Origin: UBA2160 sp964588665
Lineage (GTDB): Bacteria; Chloroflexota; Dehalococcoidia; Lucifugimonadales; UBA1123
Assembly (NCBI GenBank): GCA_964588665.1
Contig: CAZPQQ010000008.1
Coordinates: 1-64,000, forward strand
DNA: 64,000 bases
Reading direction: 5' to 3'
This document shows positions 45,082 through 53,878 of this stretch, one piece after another. The notes beneath the pieces were generated by a model. The model was not told the DNA's origin. It saw only the letters and a program-made list of their open reading frames with translations, and made no database searches. Position numbers and translations under genes: made by a program. Numbering within the stretch: the first letter of the stretch is position 1; each line of letters begins with the position of its first letter.

Positions 45082-46314
45082 ATGGACTTCGAGCCCAGGT
45101 ACACCGCCGAGCAGCAGACATTCCGAGAAGAGGTGCGTGGCTGGCTGACCGAAAATGTCCCGCCGGATCTCGCCCAACCGGCAGACGCCGCCGACACCAC
45201 TTACGACGAGTACTTGGAGTATCGAGTCCTGGGCCGCAGGCTCGGCGGCAAGGGCTGGCTCTGGCCCACCGCGCCTGCTGAGTTCGGCGGCGGTGGCCTG
45301 AGCATCGACGATGCCATCGTCATCGAAGAGGAGCTCGACGAGTACGACCTCACCGTGCCGCCGTACTACGACAGCGGCGGCCGGCTTGGCGGCGCCAGCA
45401 TCCTGGTTTGGGGCGACGACGAGCAGAAGCAGCGTTTCCTCCCGCCGATCTTCACCGGCGACGTACGCACTTGGCAGCTCCTGACCGAGCCCAGCGCCGG
45501 ATCGGACCTGGCTGGGGTCCAGATCGCTGCGGTCCGCGACGGCGACGACTACTTGATCAACGGCCAGAAGATATTCGTCGGCAGCTCCCATGGCGCCGAG
45601 CAGTTCTGGATGATTACGCGCACCGATCCGGACGGGAAACGGCACCAGAACCTGAGCTGGTTCATGGTCGCCGCCGACAGCCCCGGCATCACCATCGCTC
45701 CAATGGACCTGCTGATCTCCGGCGGAGAGGGCGGCGCGGGCACCGGAGTCAAGAACACGGTCTTCTTCGACAACGTGCGCGTCCCCGCCTCGAACCTGAT
45801 CGGCGGCGAGAACAACGGCTGGCAGGTCGCCACGACTCACCTCGAGTTGGAGCACGGCTCCGGCGGCACCATCCGTCGCAACCGCCTGGTGGACCGGCTG
45901 TTCGAGTACGCGGGCGGACTCGAACGCAACGGCAAGCCCCTGAGCAAAGACCCCGAGGTCCAGGAGCTCATGGTCGACGTCTATGTCGAGGCCGAGATAT
46001 CGCGACTGTTCGGGCTGCGCAACTACTGGATGCGCCACTCGCACCAGAAGATGGCCCACGAGGGGCCGCAGTCTTCGTACTACCGCAAGACCTCTGGCCT
46101 GCGCATGGGCGAGTCGATCCTCAAGGTCCTTGGACCCTACGCCCTGACCAACGACCCAGCGTGGGACCAGTCCGACGGCCACATGGAGGTCTTCCAGCGA
46201 TCGAGCATCGTCGCGCTGCACCCCGGCGGCACGGCGGAGATCCAGAAAGTAATCATGGCCCGTCGCCTCGCCATCGGCCGCGAGGTCCGCGAAGAGGCCG
46301 GCAAACTAGCGTAG
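45082..46314 (+). CDS. Acyl-CoA dehydrogenase (first of a tandem pair)
   Basis: This 410-residue FAD enzyme has LTEPSAGSDLAGVQ near 140, the FAD-binding beta domain, and a C-terminal helical domain ending HPGGTAEIQKVIMARRLAIG. AGGAG lies 8 nt before the ATG at 45082. It is followed after 29 bp by a second, distinct acyl-CoA dehydrogenase gene. Tandem pairs of this kind can form heteromeric enzymes acting on bulky substrates such as steroid side chains; that function is an inference here. Confidence 0.9.
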   Translation: MDFEPRYTAEQQTFREEVRGWLTENVPPDLAQPADAADTTYDEYLEYRVLGRRLGGKGWLWPTAPAEFGGGGLSIDDAIVIEEELDEYDLTVPPYYDSGGRLGGASILVWGDDEQKQRFLPPIFTGDVRTWQLLTEPSAGSDLAGVQIAAVRDGDDYLINGQKIFVGSSHGAEQFWMITRTDPDGKRHQNLSWFMVAADSPGITIAPMDLLISGGEGGAGTGVKNTVFFDNVRVPASNLIGGENNGWQVATTHLELEHGSGGTIRRNRLVDRLFEYAGGLERNGKPLSKDPEVQELMVDVYVEAEISRLFGLRNYWMRHSHQKMAHEGPQSSYYRKTSGLRMGESILKVLGPYALTNDPAWDQSDGHMEVFQRSSIVALHPGGTAEIQKVIMARRLAIGREVREEAGKLA

Positions 46315-46343
46315 GCTAAGCACTCACATACGAAAGGCTTCGC

Positions 46344-47462
46344 ATGGACCTTTCCCTTACGGAACAACAAGAGCTACTTAAAAGCACCGCCGCGGACTTC
46401 ATGGCCCGCGAGTGTTCGCGCGACACGCTCCTGGAGTTGGAGGGGACCGACTCCGGATACTCCGACGAGCTGTGGCAGAAGGCATCGGACATCGGCTGGC
46501 TCGGGATGCTCGTGCCCGAGGAGTACGGCGGCTCCGGCAGCTCACTGACCGACGCCGCCGTGGTCTTCGAGCAGATGGGCGCGGGACCAATCTCGGGACC
46601 GTTCTTCTCGTCCGGCGTGTTGGGCGCGCTGACGGTGTTGGAAGCGGGGACCGAGGAGCAGCGGCAGCGCTACTTGCCGTCCATCGCAGCCGGACGCGAG
46701 ATCGTGGCGTTGGCCTTAACCGAACCGGACTACGGGTGGAGCCTGGACTCCGTCTCGATGCGCGCCCAGCCCACCGACAACGGCATCGTTATCAGCGGCA
46801 CAAAGCTGTTCGTGCACGACGCTGCCGCCGCGACCACGCTCATCTGCGCGGTTCGCCTGCGGGGCCACGAGGGCGTGACGCTGCTGATGGTCGACGCTCG
46901 GGCGCCCGGCGTTTCGACTCGACTGTTGCCCGGGTTCCTTGGCTGGGTCGGGGAGGTGACGTTCGACTCGGTCGAAGTGCCTTCCAGCGCCATCCTCGGC
47001 GAGGCCGGGGGCGGGTGGCGGCCGCTTCAGAGCGCGTTCGAGAAGGCGATTCCCGTTCTCTGCGCCTTCAAGGTCGGCGGAGCGCAGGCCGTCTTCGACA
47101 TGACTCTCGAATATTCACGCACCCGCATCCAGTTTGGGACGCCAATCGGCCGGTTCCAGCGGGTGCAGGACCACCTCATCTCGATGGTCAACCATCTGGA
47201 CGCCGCACGTTGGACCACCTACGAGGCGCTGTGGAAACTCGATTCCGGCAGACCAGTCGAGACGAGCATCCACCTGGCAAAGGCCGTCGCGACCGAGGGC
47301 TACTACCAAACCTGCAACGGCGCCCACGAGGTCCACGCCGGACTCGGGGTCATGCGCGAGTACGGACTCACGCTGCACACACGGATGTCCCGCACCCTCT
47401 ACCACTACCTCGGCGACCCCAGCTTCCACCGAAAGCGCATGGCCGAGGTGCTGGAGCTGTAG
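46344..47462 (+). CDS. Acyl-CoA dehydrogenase-like protein (second of a tandem pair)
   Basis: This 372-residue protein has the acyl-CoA dehydrogenase layout: MDLSLTEQQELLKSTAADFM at the start, LALTEPDYGWSLDSV in the middle and QTCNGAHEVHAGLGVMREYGL near the end. It differs from the upstream partner by a shorter active-site loop, as in the second subunit of heteromeric enzymes, which often lacks part of the FAD site. AAAGG precedes the ATG, 29 bp after the partner's stop. Confidence 0.88.
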   Translation: MDLSLTEQQELLKSTAADFMARECSRDTLLELEGTDSGYSDELWQKASDIGWLGMLVPEEYGGSGSSLTDAAVVFEQMGAGPISGPFFSSGVLGALTVLEAGTEEQRQRYLPSIAAGREIVALALTEPDYGWSLDSVSMRAQPTDNGIVISGTKLFVHDAAAATTLICAVRLRGHEGVTLLMVDARAPGVSTRLLPGFLGWVGEVTFDSVEVPSSAILGEAGGGWRPLQSAFEKAIPVLCAFKVGGAQAVFDMTLEYSRTRIQFGTPIGRFQRVQDHLISMVNHLDAARWTTYEALWKLDSGRPVETSIHLAKAVATEGYYQTCNGAHEVHAGLGVMREYGLTLHTRMSRTLYHYLGDPSFHRKRMAEVLEL

Positions 47463-47797
47463 AATGCGGGAGTTCGCGCCGGCACTCGGGTAATCTGGGC
47501 GGCGATGTCGAACGAACCGTAGCAGTGCCGAGGCACGAACCAATCGCTCGCGCGGCAATACGGGCCGTAGGGGAGGGTTTCAAACCCTCCGGCTTGGCTC
47601 ACGCACCAGATCACGTCGCTTAACTTGGGTGCGCCCTGGTCAATGCACCACAACGGGCAGTATTGCGGGCGAAAACTGCGGGCGGGTTTGAAACCCGCCC
47701 CTACGGATTCTGCGTGTTATGTTGATGTGCCGGCGGCATGCGGCCAGCATATGTGGGCGCTACCTCCGTTGGAGTGACGTATTCGTCAGCGCCCGCT
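47463..47797. other. Intergenic region with the second REPIN-like element
   Basis: About 335 bp between two convergent genes. It contains the paired palindrome element at 47566-47705. No coding frame with family similarity was found, and no intrinsic terminator other than the element's own hairpins, which could block read-through from either side. Confidence 0.6.
47566..47705. repeat. REPIN-like paired palindrome element, copy 2
   Basis: The 140-bp element begins CGTAGGGGAGGGTTTC and ends GTTTGAAACCCGCCCC then TACG. The first 25 bases equal those of copy 1 at 23150, while the inner part differs. Each end folds on itself and the two ends are inversely repeated. It lies in a convergent gap, as REP elements often do. 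Confidence 0.75.
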
Positions 47798-49120
47798 CTA
47801 TCGAATCCGTAGGCGCCGGTAGTCCCGTGAGCCTCGCTGGATCACCGACCCTTCGCGCACGTTCGTGGCGACCCGTGTGTTGGTGTCGGAGGGTCGGATC
47901 TGCGTGCCGTCAACCGAGATGCTGCCCTGTGCCACCAGGCGCCGAGCCTCACCCATACTGGCAGCCAACCCGGCCCCGACAACCACTCGGGCTAGATCGA
48001 CGACGATGTCTCCGGCCTTGATCCCGAAGTCGTCCCTGTCCTCGACGAGAATGCCTTCTTCGACTTTCACTCCGGCTCGATCGACGAACTCGTCGAAGAG
48101 GAAACCGCCGGTCAGACGGTCACCCGCACTCAGCTCTGCGTCCTCTAGGTCCGTTGGCATTTTCCCCTTCTGGACGGTCTGCTCAAAGTGTGCCTGGGCT
48201 TGGCCTGCCGCGTCCGCGCCCTGGAACTGCGTGACCAGCTCGCGGGCCAACTGTTTCTTGAGGTCCATCGGGTTGCCCGTCTCGTTCGCCAGGACGTTCC
48301 GCACCTCCTCCAACTCAGCGTCCGGGATGTCGGTGAGGTTTTCGAAGTAAGGTACGATCATGGTGTCCGGCAAGGACATGGTTTTGCCGAATATGTCGTT
48401 CGCCGGCTCGTCGATGCCGATGTAGTTGCCGAGGCTCTTGCTCATCTTCTGCACGCCGTCCGTGCCCGACAGCAACGGCATCAGGAAGCACTGCTGGGGT
48501 CGTTGACCCATCTGCGTCTGCAGATCACGGCCCACCAGCAGATTGAACATCTGGTCGGTGCCGCCGAACTCGACGTCCGACTCGATTTCGACCGAGTCGT
48601 AAGCTTGGAGCAGCGGGTACAGCAGCTCGGTGATCGCGATGGGTTGGTTGGTTGAGAACCGCGCCGCGAAGTCGTCCCGCTGTAGGAACTGCGCCACCGT
48701 GAACCGGGACGTAAGTTTGAGCACGTCGGTCAGGGTAAACGGGCCAAACCAGTCGCTCTGCCACCGGACCTCTGCCTTGCTTTGATCGACGATCTTGAAG
48801 AACTGCGCCAGGTACGTTTCGGCGTTCTCAAGGACCTCAGCGTGTGTCAGCATCGGACGCGTCTGAGACTTGCCGCTGGGGTCGCCGATCTGGGCGGTCC
48901 AGTCGCCGACGATGATCACCACTTTGTGCCCGAGGTCCTGAAGCTGCCGAAGCTTTCGCAGGCCCACCGCGTGGCCCAGGTGGATGTCGGGGGCGCTGGG
49001 GTCGAACCCCATCTTGAGCCTGAGCGGCTTCCCTTCTTCCAGCCGTTGTCGGAACTCATCCTCGACGATGATGTTCGACACGCCCCGTTTCATGATCTTG
49101 TTCAATAGAGCTTGGTCCAC
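47798..49120 (-). CDS. tyrS: Tyrosyl-tRNA synthetase
   Basis: This 440-residue class I synthetase charges tRNA(Tyr). The HIGH-type motif is HLGH at 47-50 and the KMSKS loop is intact at 225-229. A C-terminal S4 RNA-binding domain (about 370-435, with GAGLAASMGEARRLVAQGSISVDG) is present, as in the TyrRZ-like branch. It starts with GTG after GAGGC. It is followed in the upstream direction by ribF on the same strand with about 114 bp between. Confidence 0.96.
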   Translation of the reverse strand: MDQALLNKIMKRGVSNIIVEDEFRQRLEEGKPLRLKMGFDPSAPDIHLGHAVGLRKLRQLQDLGHKVVIIVGDWTAQIGDPSGKSQTRPMLTHAEVLENAETYLAQFFKIVDQSKAEVRWQSDWFGPFTLTDVLKLTSRFTVAQFLQRDDFAARFSTNQPIAITELLYPLLQAYDSVEIESDVEFGGTDQMFNLLVGRDLQTQMGQRPQQCFLMPLLSGTDGVQKMSKSLGNYIGIDEPANDIFGKTMSLPDTMIVPYFENLTDIPDAELEEVRNVLANETGNPMDLKKQLARELVTQFQGADAAGQAQAHFEQTVQKGKMPTDLEDAELSAGDRLTGGFLFDEFVDRAGVKVEEGILVEDRDDFGIKAGDIVVDLARVVVGAGLAASMGEARRLVAQGSISVDGTQIRPSDTNTRVATNVREGSVIQRGSRDYRRLRIR

Positions 49121-49234
49121 TGTAGATGCCTCGCAGAATCCCGAGTCCGATGAGTTGGTTGGGAATCGTCGTTGGTGACCGTTCGGAGCAGGCTTGGGTG
49201 TCCGGTTGCCGCGTGGGACGAATCGGAGTGGGCG

Positions 49235-50155
49235 CTAGGACCCGAGCAGCTCGCGCGTTTGATCGACGTCAAGGCCGATCTGCACTATCAGCGATTCGAC
49301 GCCGTCGAACTTCTTCTCGCCGCGCAGTCGCTCGACGAATTCGAGCCGGATAGTCTGACCGTAGAGGTCGCCGTCGAAATCAAGCAGATATGCCTCGATC
49401 GTGCGCCCCTCCCCGTCGAACGTCGGGCGTACACCGATTGACGTGGCGGCCATGAACCTGCCCGACTCCGTATACGCCCATGTAGCGTATATGCCAAAAC
49501 CGGGAACGGCAACGTTGCCGGGAGGGTTGAGGTTCGCGGTCGGGAATCCGATCGTGTGGCCGCGACGTTGGCCGGTGACCACCTCGCCTTTGACGAAGAA
49601 GTAACGCCCCAACATGTGAGCGGCGACATCCACGAAGCCGTCGGCCACCAGTCCTCTGATCACCGTGCTCCGCACCGGGGTCTGATCGTCCGCCAGAGAG
49701 TCAACGGACTCGAACTCAAAACCGAGTTTCCGCCCGATTCCGGGCAGAGTCGCCAGGGAGCCGTCTCTGCCGTGACCCAGGACGAAGTCAGGGCCCACGA
49801 CCAACTGCTTCATTCTCAGCTTGTCCACCAGCGCCGCCAAGAACTGCTCCGCGGTGAGCTGGGAGAGGTCCGCGTCGAACGGAACCGGCACGACGAAGTC
49901 TGCCCCGGTTTCCTTGATGAGTCGAACTCGCTCTTCGAGGTCCATCAGCCAAATGGCCTCAGTCCCGGGCAGGAGAATGTCCTTGGGGTGGTTCGAGAAG
50001 GTGACGACCCCAGCCAACCTGCCGGCGCTCTTCGCCTCGCGGATGGTCCGGTTTATCAAATGTTGGTGCCCGCGATGCACTCCGTCAAACACACCGATAG
50101 TCAAGGTAGAGTCGCGGTCTATGGTTTGGAGGGAGAGTTCTCGGTCGAGTGTCAT
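49235..50155 (-). CDS. ribF: Bifunctional riboflavin kinase / FAD synthetase
   Basis: This 306-residue enzyme phosphorylates riboflavin to FMN and adenylates FMN to FAD. The N-terminal nucleotidyltransferase half has GVFDGVHRGHQHLI at 22-35 and STVIRGLVADG near 165; the C-terminal kinase half has RRGHTIGFPTANL near 197 and GRTIEAYLLDFDGDLYG. Length and domain order are normal for RibF. GGAACAAGA precedes the ATG. Confidence 0.95.
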   Translation of the reverse strand: MTLDRELSLQTIDRDSTLTIGVFDGVHRGHQHLINRTIREAKSAGRLAGVVTFSNHPKDILLPGTEAIWLMDLEERVRLIKETGADFVVPVPFDADLSQLTAEQFLAALVDKLRMKQLVVGPDFVLGHGRDGSLATLPGIGRKLGFEFESVDSLADDQTPVRSTVIRGLVADGFVDVAAHMLGRYFFVKGEVVTGQRRGHTIGFPTANLNPPGNVAVPGFGIYATWAYTESGRFMAATSIGVRPTFDGEGRTIEAYLLDFDGDLYGQTIRLEFVERLRGEKKFDGVESLIVQIGLDVDQTRELLGS

Positions 50156-50232
50156 TCTTGTTCCGAGGCTGGTGTAGGCACACGTGATGCTAGCACCGAG
50201 GCACGCAAATCGTCAATGGCGCCGCGCACGGA

Positions 50233-51447
50233 TCAGGCCTCCACCGACCGGCCGACGATGCGCGGGACGAGATGTTTTCGCAACGCCAAACTGGCGGGCA
50301 AGATGGTCGCCGTCGCGATGCCCATGACGATCATCGTAACCTTCAAGCTTGCCAGGTCGGCGATCAGGCCGTAGACCAGAGGGGCGATTATCGTTCCCGC
50401 CTCGTTGGTCGTATAGAAGAAGCCATAGAACCTGCCTCGATGGGTGGCGGGCACAAATTCAGCGACCGTCGCGTACAGAACCGACGAGGTGCCGTTCAAG
50501 CCGATGCCTGTCAGCACCATCAGCGGCGCCATCGTCCATGCCGGGGCCGCCGTCGCGACGAGCAGCATCACGGCCGTGAGCCCTTTGGTCCACCAGATCA
50601 AGCTGACCGTGCCGATGCGGTCGCCTAGCCAGCCGCACACGAATTTTCCCGCGGCGCCCCCGGCGAAGAGGAGGAACAGCATCCCGCTTGTCTGGGCCAA
50701 CCCAAGCCCCTTGGACTCGAGGACAAACGGCAAGAACACCAGCGACCCCGACCGAGCCGCCGAGTCCAGGATGCCCAGACCGCTCAACGTCACGAAGCCA
50801 CCCATCCGAGCATTTTCGTCGGCGAGGGACTCGGCGGACCCAGCTCGCTCGCTGGCGGCGGGACGGCCGATGTCCACGACCCGGCGCGTCAGCATCGAGC
50901 ACAGCATGAACACGGCGCCGGACACCGAGACGACCAGCAGCACGAATCGCCATCCGAAACTCACGGCGAAAATCCCCGCCACCAGGGGAGCGAGCATCTT
51001 GCCCAGGTCTCCGGCGAAGTTGACCGTCCCGACGGCGGTGGAACGGCCTCGGTCGTCGTATGCCCTGGAGACCATGCTGGACGCCAACGGATGTTGCGTC
51101 CCGCCCCCGAGTCCGCCAATCGCCGACGACACCAACAGCAGCACGAACACGGGAGACGCCGCCATCGCCGCCAGTCCAGCGGCCACCCAGAGGTTGCCCC
51201 AGATCAGGAGCCAGAACTCACCCATGCCCTCGGCAAGGAACCCGGCGGGCACCTGCAGCACCGCCGACGCTCCGTTGAACACCGATCTGAGCATCCCCAC
51301 CTCGGTGAAGCTCAGGTCCATGTCTTCCTTGATGAAAGGCAGCAGCGGCACCATCACGGCGAAGAACAGGTCGCTCCAGATGTGCATCGCGGACCCGAAG
51401 AAGAGAGTCCGCCTGGCCCGGGGCGCCTTGGTGAAGAACGAGACCAA
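50233..51447 (-). CDS. Major facilitator superfamily transporter
   Basis: This 404-residue membrane protein has about 12 hydrophobic segments and the MFS loop after segment two (AEGMGEFWLL...), with GWLGDRIGTVSLIW in the matching loop of the second half. The TTG start lies 2 bp after the stop codon of the metallo-beta-lactamase gene, so both are translated from one message. It may import or export the substrate or product of that hydrolase; the compound is unknown. Confidence 0.9.
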   Translation of the reverse strand: MVSFFTKAPRARRTLFFGSAMHIWSDLFFAVMVPLLPFIKEDMDLSFTEVGMLRSVFNGASAVLQVPAGFLAEGMGEFWLLIWGNLWVAAGLAAMAASPVFVLLLVSSAIGGLGGGTQHPLASSMVSRAYDDRGRSTAVGTVNFAGDLGKMLAPLVAGIFAVSFGWRFVLLVVSVSGAVFMLCSMLTRRVVDIGRPAASERAGSAESLADENARMGGFVTLSGLGILDSAARSGSLVFLPFVLESKGLGLAQTSGMLFLLFAGGAAGKFVCGWLGDRIGTVSLIWWTKGLTAVMLLVATAAPAWTMAPLMVLTGIGLNGTSSVLYATVAEFVPATHRGRFYGFFYTTNEAGTIIAPLVYGLIADLASLKVTMIVMGIATATILPASLALRKHLVPRIVGRSVEA

Positions 51448-51449
51448 TG

Positions 51450-52433
51450 CTACAGCTCGAACCGCGTGCCGACGCTGTTCTGGATGAACGCGTCAGGCAA
51501 TGCGGCTGCGATGGCGTGAACGGCGCGCCATCCCGTGCAGTGAGCAGGCACGATGTACCGGGGATTGAGCTCGGACAATGCCGCGAGTGTGGCAGGAATG
51601 ATCGGCTCGAACAGCGGGCTGTTGAGGTGGAACCCTCCAATCGCGGCGTATACGTCGTTCACGCCTGTAAGCTTCTTCGCGTAGCGCACGATGTTGACGA
51701 TGCCGGCGTGCCCGCAGCCGGTCAACACCACGAGCCCTTTGCCGTGAACGTTCAGGATCAGCGCCTGATCGTCGAGGATCAACGGATCGGGCTGCCATCC
51801 GCCGTCACGGAACGCCTGATGAGCACTGAAGCCCGTCTCGTACTCCGTCGTGCGGTCCACCTCGCCGGTGATCAGCAACGAGCCGTCCAGCAAGAACGAC
51901 GGTTGCCTGTCCTCGATGACCTCGAACCCGGCCCCGATGAGCGCGGACTTACTGGTCGTCGGCAGCTCAGTCGCATTGCGGCCCGGGACCGCGATCCTGC
52001 GACGGCTCCAGAACTCCGGGTGGACCATCACCGGCAGGTTGACCGTGCCGAGCTCGGTGGCCAGTCCGTCAAGCCCGACGGTGTGATCGAAGTGGCCGTG
52101 GCTCATCACCATGGCCTCGATGTCTTTGGGCGAGAAACTCAGCCGGCGCATGTTTTCGACGACGCCGTCCGGGCTGATCCCGGCGTCGAACAGCACGTTG
52201 CGTGTACGGTCGCCCTTGCGGATCGTAATCAGGGCTGAGAAGCCGTGCTCAGCTTTGAGCGGGTCGCCAACCTCGCCTGCCTCGACGAACCGGGCTGCTG
52301 TGCGAGGAGCGGACTCGCCGCTCATGGAGGCTCGCTTCGCCGGCCCTTGATCTTGGAGCAGCATGTCGGAAACGTTGTCCATCAACGTCGTGACGGATAC
52401 GGACTCGACGGGCTCCAGGGGTATGTTCAGCAT
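51450..52433 (-). CDS. Metallo-beta-lactamase fold hydrolase (MptE-like)
   Basis: This 327-residue protein has the metal motif SHGHFDH with His112, His114, Asp116 and His117, a later TGCGHAGIVN and PAHCTGWRA. These are features of the MBL branch that includes dihydropterin-phosphate synthase-like proteins of archaea. The start at ATG 52433 is chosen over a TTG six codons earlier; neither has a strong ribosome-binding site. It is coupled to the downstream MFS gene. Confidence 0.85.
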   Translation of the reverse strand: MLNIPLEPVESVSVTTLMDNVSDMLLQDQGPAKRASMSGESAPRTAARFVEAGEVGDPLKAEHGFSALITIRKGDRTRNVLFDAGISPDGVVENMRRLSFSPKDIEAMVMSHGHFDHTVGLDGLATELGTVNLPVMVHPEFWSRRRIAVPGRNATELPTTSKSALIGAGFEVIEDRQPSFLLDGSLLITGEVDRTTEYETGFSAHQAFRDGGWQPDPLILDDQALILNVHGKGLVVLTGCGHAGIVNIVRYAKKLTGVNDVYAAIGGFHLNSPLFEPIIPATLAALSELNPRYIVPAHCTGWRAVHAIAAALPDAFIQNSVGTRFEL

Positions 52434-52506
52434 CAGGCAGGCCTCGGGCAAGAGTGCCTGATACGATACGCCGCCGCGTCACCCGCCGCAACTGTTTTTG
52501 GGGTGG

Positions 52507-52545
52507 AAGACGAAGGGACTCAAGGGACCGAAAGGACGGAAGGGC
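52507..52545 (+). repeat. 9-bp-period dispersed repeat, copy near 52.5 kb
   Basis: The forward strand reads AAGGGACTC, AAGGGACCG, AAAGGACGG, AAGGGCGCG, four imperfect units. It is adjacent to a short CAAGCC(C/A)AAGCCC tandem run at about 52583-52607. It lies in the 579-bp gap between the MBL and DUF4395 genes. Confidence 0.65.
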
Positions 52546-52769
52546 GCGGCTGGATCGGCTGTGACCTAGCGCGACGCCGACCGAGCCCAAGCCCAAGCCC
52601 AAGCCCACGGGCGACCGCGACATACTTTCTGTACAACTGCTCGAGCGCCACAAGCTGTTGAAACGGGTTTTTGCTGGACTCTCGTTCTCGAACAGGCGTG
52701 GGACACGCCTATCTACCCGCAGTTTGCCAGAGCGAATTGGCCTGGGTAATCCTGCGACGTTCTCTTATC

Positions 52770-52974
52770 GCGAGAACACGGGCGCGCAGGGGGTAAAGCC
52801 CATGCCGGGGATTGGGGTGACCTCACAACAACTTTCGAGCGGGCCGGACAGAACACGCTCCAATCGAGCCCGTTGGAACTCTCGCACAGCGAGAAAATGG
52901 GGGCGCAGGGGGCGAAGCCCACGCTGGGGTTTGGGGTGTCCCCAATTAACCTTTCGGGCGGGTGGGTGGGACAG
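52770..52974. repeat. Tandem pair of a GC-rich dispersed unit
   Basis: Two diverged direct copies of a unit of about 85 bp start at 52770 and 52889, sharing GCGAGAA, GGCGCAGGGGG, AAGCCCA, GGGGTTTGGGGTG-like and CTTTCGGGCGGG-like blocks with a period of about 119 bp. Related sequence occurs near 28600 and 63340. The remainder of the gap from 52434 to 53012 holds no gene that can be supported. Confidence 0.6.
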
Positions 52975-53012
52975 ATCAACCCAGGCGGGGTGGCGCCCCA
53001 CGCCGCGAAAAG

Positions 53013-53534
53013 CTACGCGGTCAACGGTTCAAAATCGATCCGGCATTCCTCGCACATCGACTCAGGGATCAGACCCCAGCGCATGGCGTAGTTGAACACG
53101 AGGCAGCCGGCGCAAAAGCCGAGCACCGCCTCAAGAGCGGCGAATACGGCTAGCACGCTCAGGACCGCCCGTGAGGCGGCCATGCCGTCCGTCACGAAGT
53201 ACAAAGCCAGCGCACTAACCGAGAAGACCAGCCCAACCGACTGCGCGAACCTCTTGGGCGGTCCGGGGACCAGCCTGCCGCGATCGCCCATCCAGGGGAC
53301 CAGGACGCGAGTCGCGAGCAATCCCATCGGGCTCAGCGTCGGACCGGTGAGCACTCGGGCCAGGAACCCGTAGGCCAAGATCGGCATGAGCCACCACTGG
53401 CCCGTCGCAATCGTCAGCAGCGTGAGCGTGAGAACCATGGTCGCCACCAGACGCGCGGCAACCTCGTTGACGGGATTCGGGAAACTGAACACCGCCTTGA
53501 ACAGGGTGGGAGTCGGTGTGTCCGCGTTGATCAT
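53013..53534 (-). CDS. DUF4395 family membrane protein
   Basis: This 173-residue protein has about four hydrophobic segments and the DUF4395 hallmarks: NPVNEVAAR, FLARVLTGPTLSP, PGPPKRFAQSVG and AALEAVLGFCAGC with the paired cysteines. The family is often linked to rhodanese or thioredoxin-like proteins, which are not seen here. The ATG at 53534 has GGAG 5 nt upstream. A strong hairpin with a T run lies just before the gene. Confidence 0.88.
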   Translation of the reverse strand: MINADTPTPTLFKAVFSFPNPVNEVAARLVATMVLTLTLLTIATGQWWLMPILAYGFLARVLTGPTLSPMGLLATRVLVPWMGDRGRLVPGPPKRFAQSVGLVFSVSALALYFVTDGMAASRAVLSVLAVFAALEAVLGFCAGCLVFNYAMRWGLIPESMCEECRIDFEPLTA

Positions 53535-53555
53535 TCGGTCTCCAATCATTTCCAC

Positions 53556-53590
53556 AAAAAAAGACCCTCGTCCATAATCAGACGAGGGTC
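53556..53590 (-). terminator. Intrinsic terminator on the reverse strand
   Basis: A perfect 10-bp stem GACCCTCGTC/GACGAGGGTC with an 8-base loop is followed, on the reverse strand, by seven T. It ends 22 bp before the DUF4395 start. It either ends the transcript of the small frame at 53642-53821 or acts as an attenuator in the DUF4395 leader. Confidence 0.85.
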
Positions 53591-53641
53591 GAACTTTCAG
53601 CTAAATCCAAACGGCGCAATGCCGAGAGCTGTGGGCTCCCT

Positions 53642-53821
53642 CTATTTCAGCACATACACACGCAGGAATGCGGATTCATCATTGCGGACGAAGTATAACG
53701 CATCCACAACGAGTCCGCCACAGGAGTCCGCCACCGTCACGGTCGGCTGAGGGTCGAGCACTTCACCGACGGCCTGTTGGCACGCCCATGCCGGGTTCTG
53801 TTTGACCGTCTTCAGGCGCAT
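53642..53821 (-). CDS. Possible small protein of about 59 residues
   Basis: The frame encodes MRLKTVKQNPAWACQQAVGE and continues to FLRVYVLK. It is not recognised. Support is indirect: a strong reverse-strand terminator follows it at 53556-53590, and the SRAP gene starts divergently 57 bp away, leaving a natural promoter gap. There is no clear ribosome-binding site, and the frame may be longer (to 53908). It could also be an untranslated leader. Confidence 0.35.
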   Translation of the reverse strand: MRLKTVKQNPAWACQQAVGEVLDPQPTVTVADSCGGLVVDALYFVRNDESAFLRVYVLK

Positions 53822-53878
53822 TGCTACACTCGGCCCTGCCGGATGTTTTGCGAAGCGACGAACGGCGGAGGGCCGGAT

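Noticed and set aside
45064..46221. Reverse frame of 385 codons opposite the acyl-CoA dehydrogenase
   Set aside because: Shadow frame with no recognised motif.
52434..53012. Small proteins of 70-145 codons in the MBL-DUF4395 gap
   Set aside because: The frames coincide with GC-rich dispersed repeats and have no ribosome-binding sites or family similarity.
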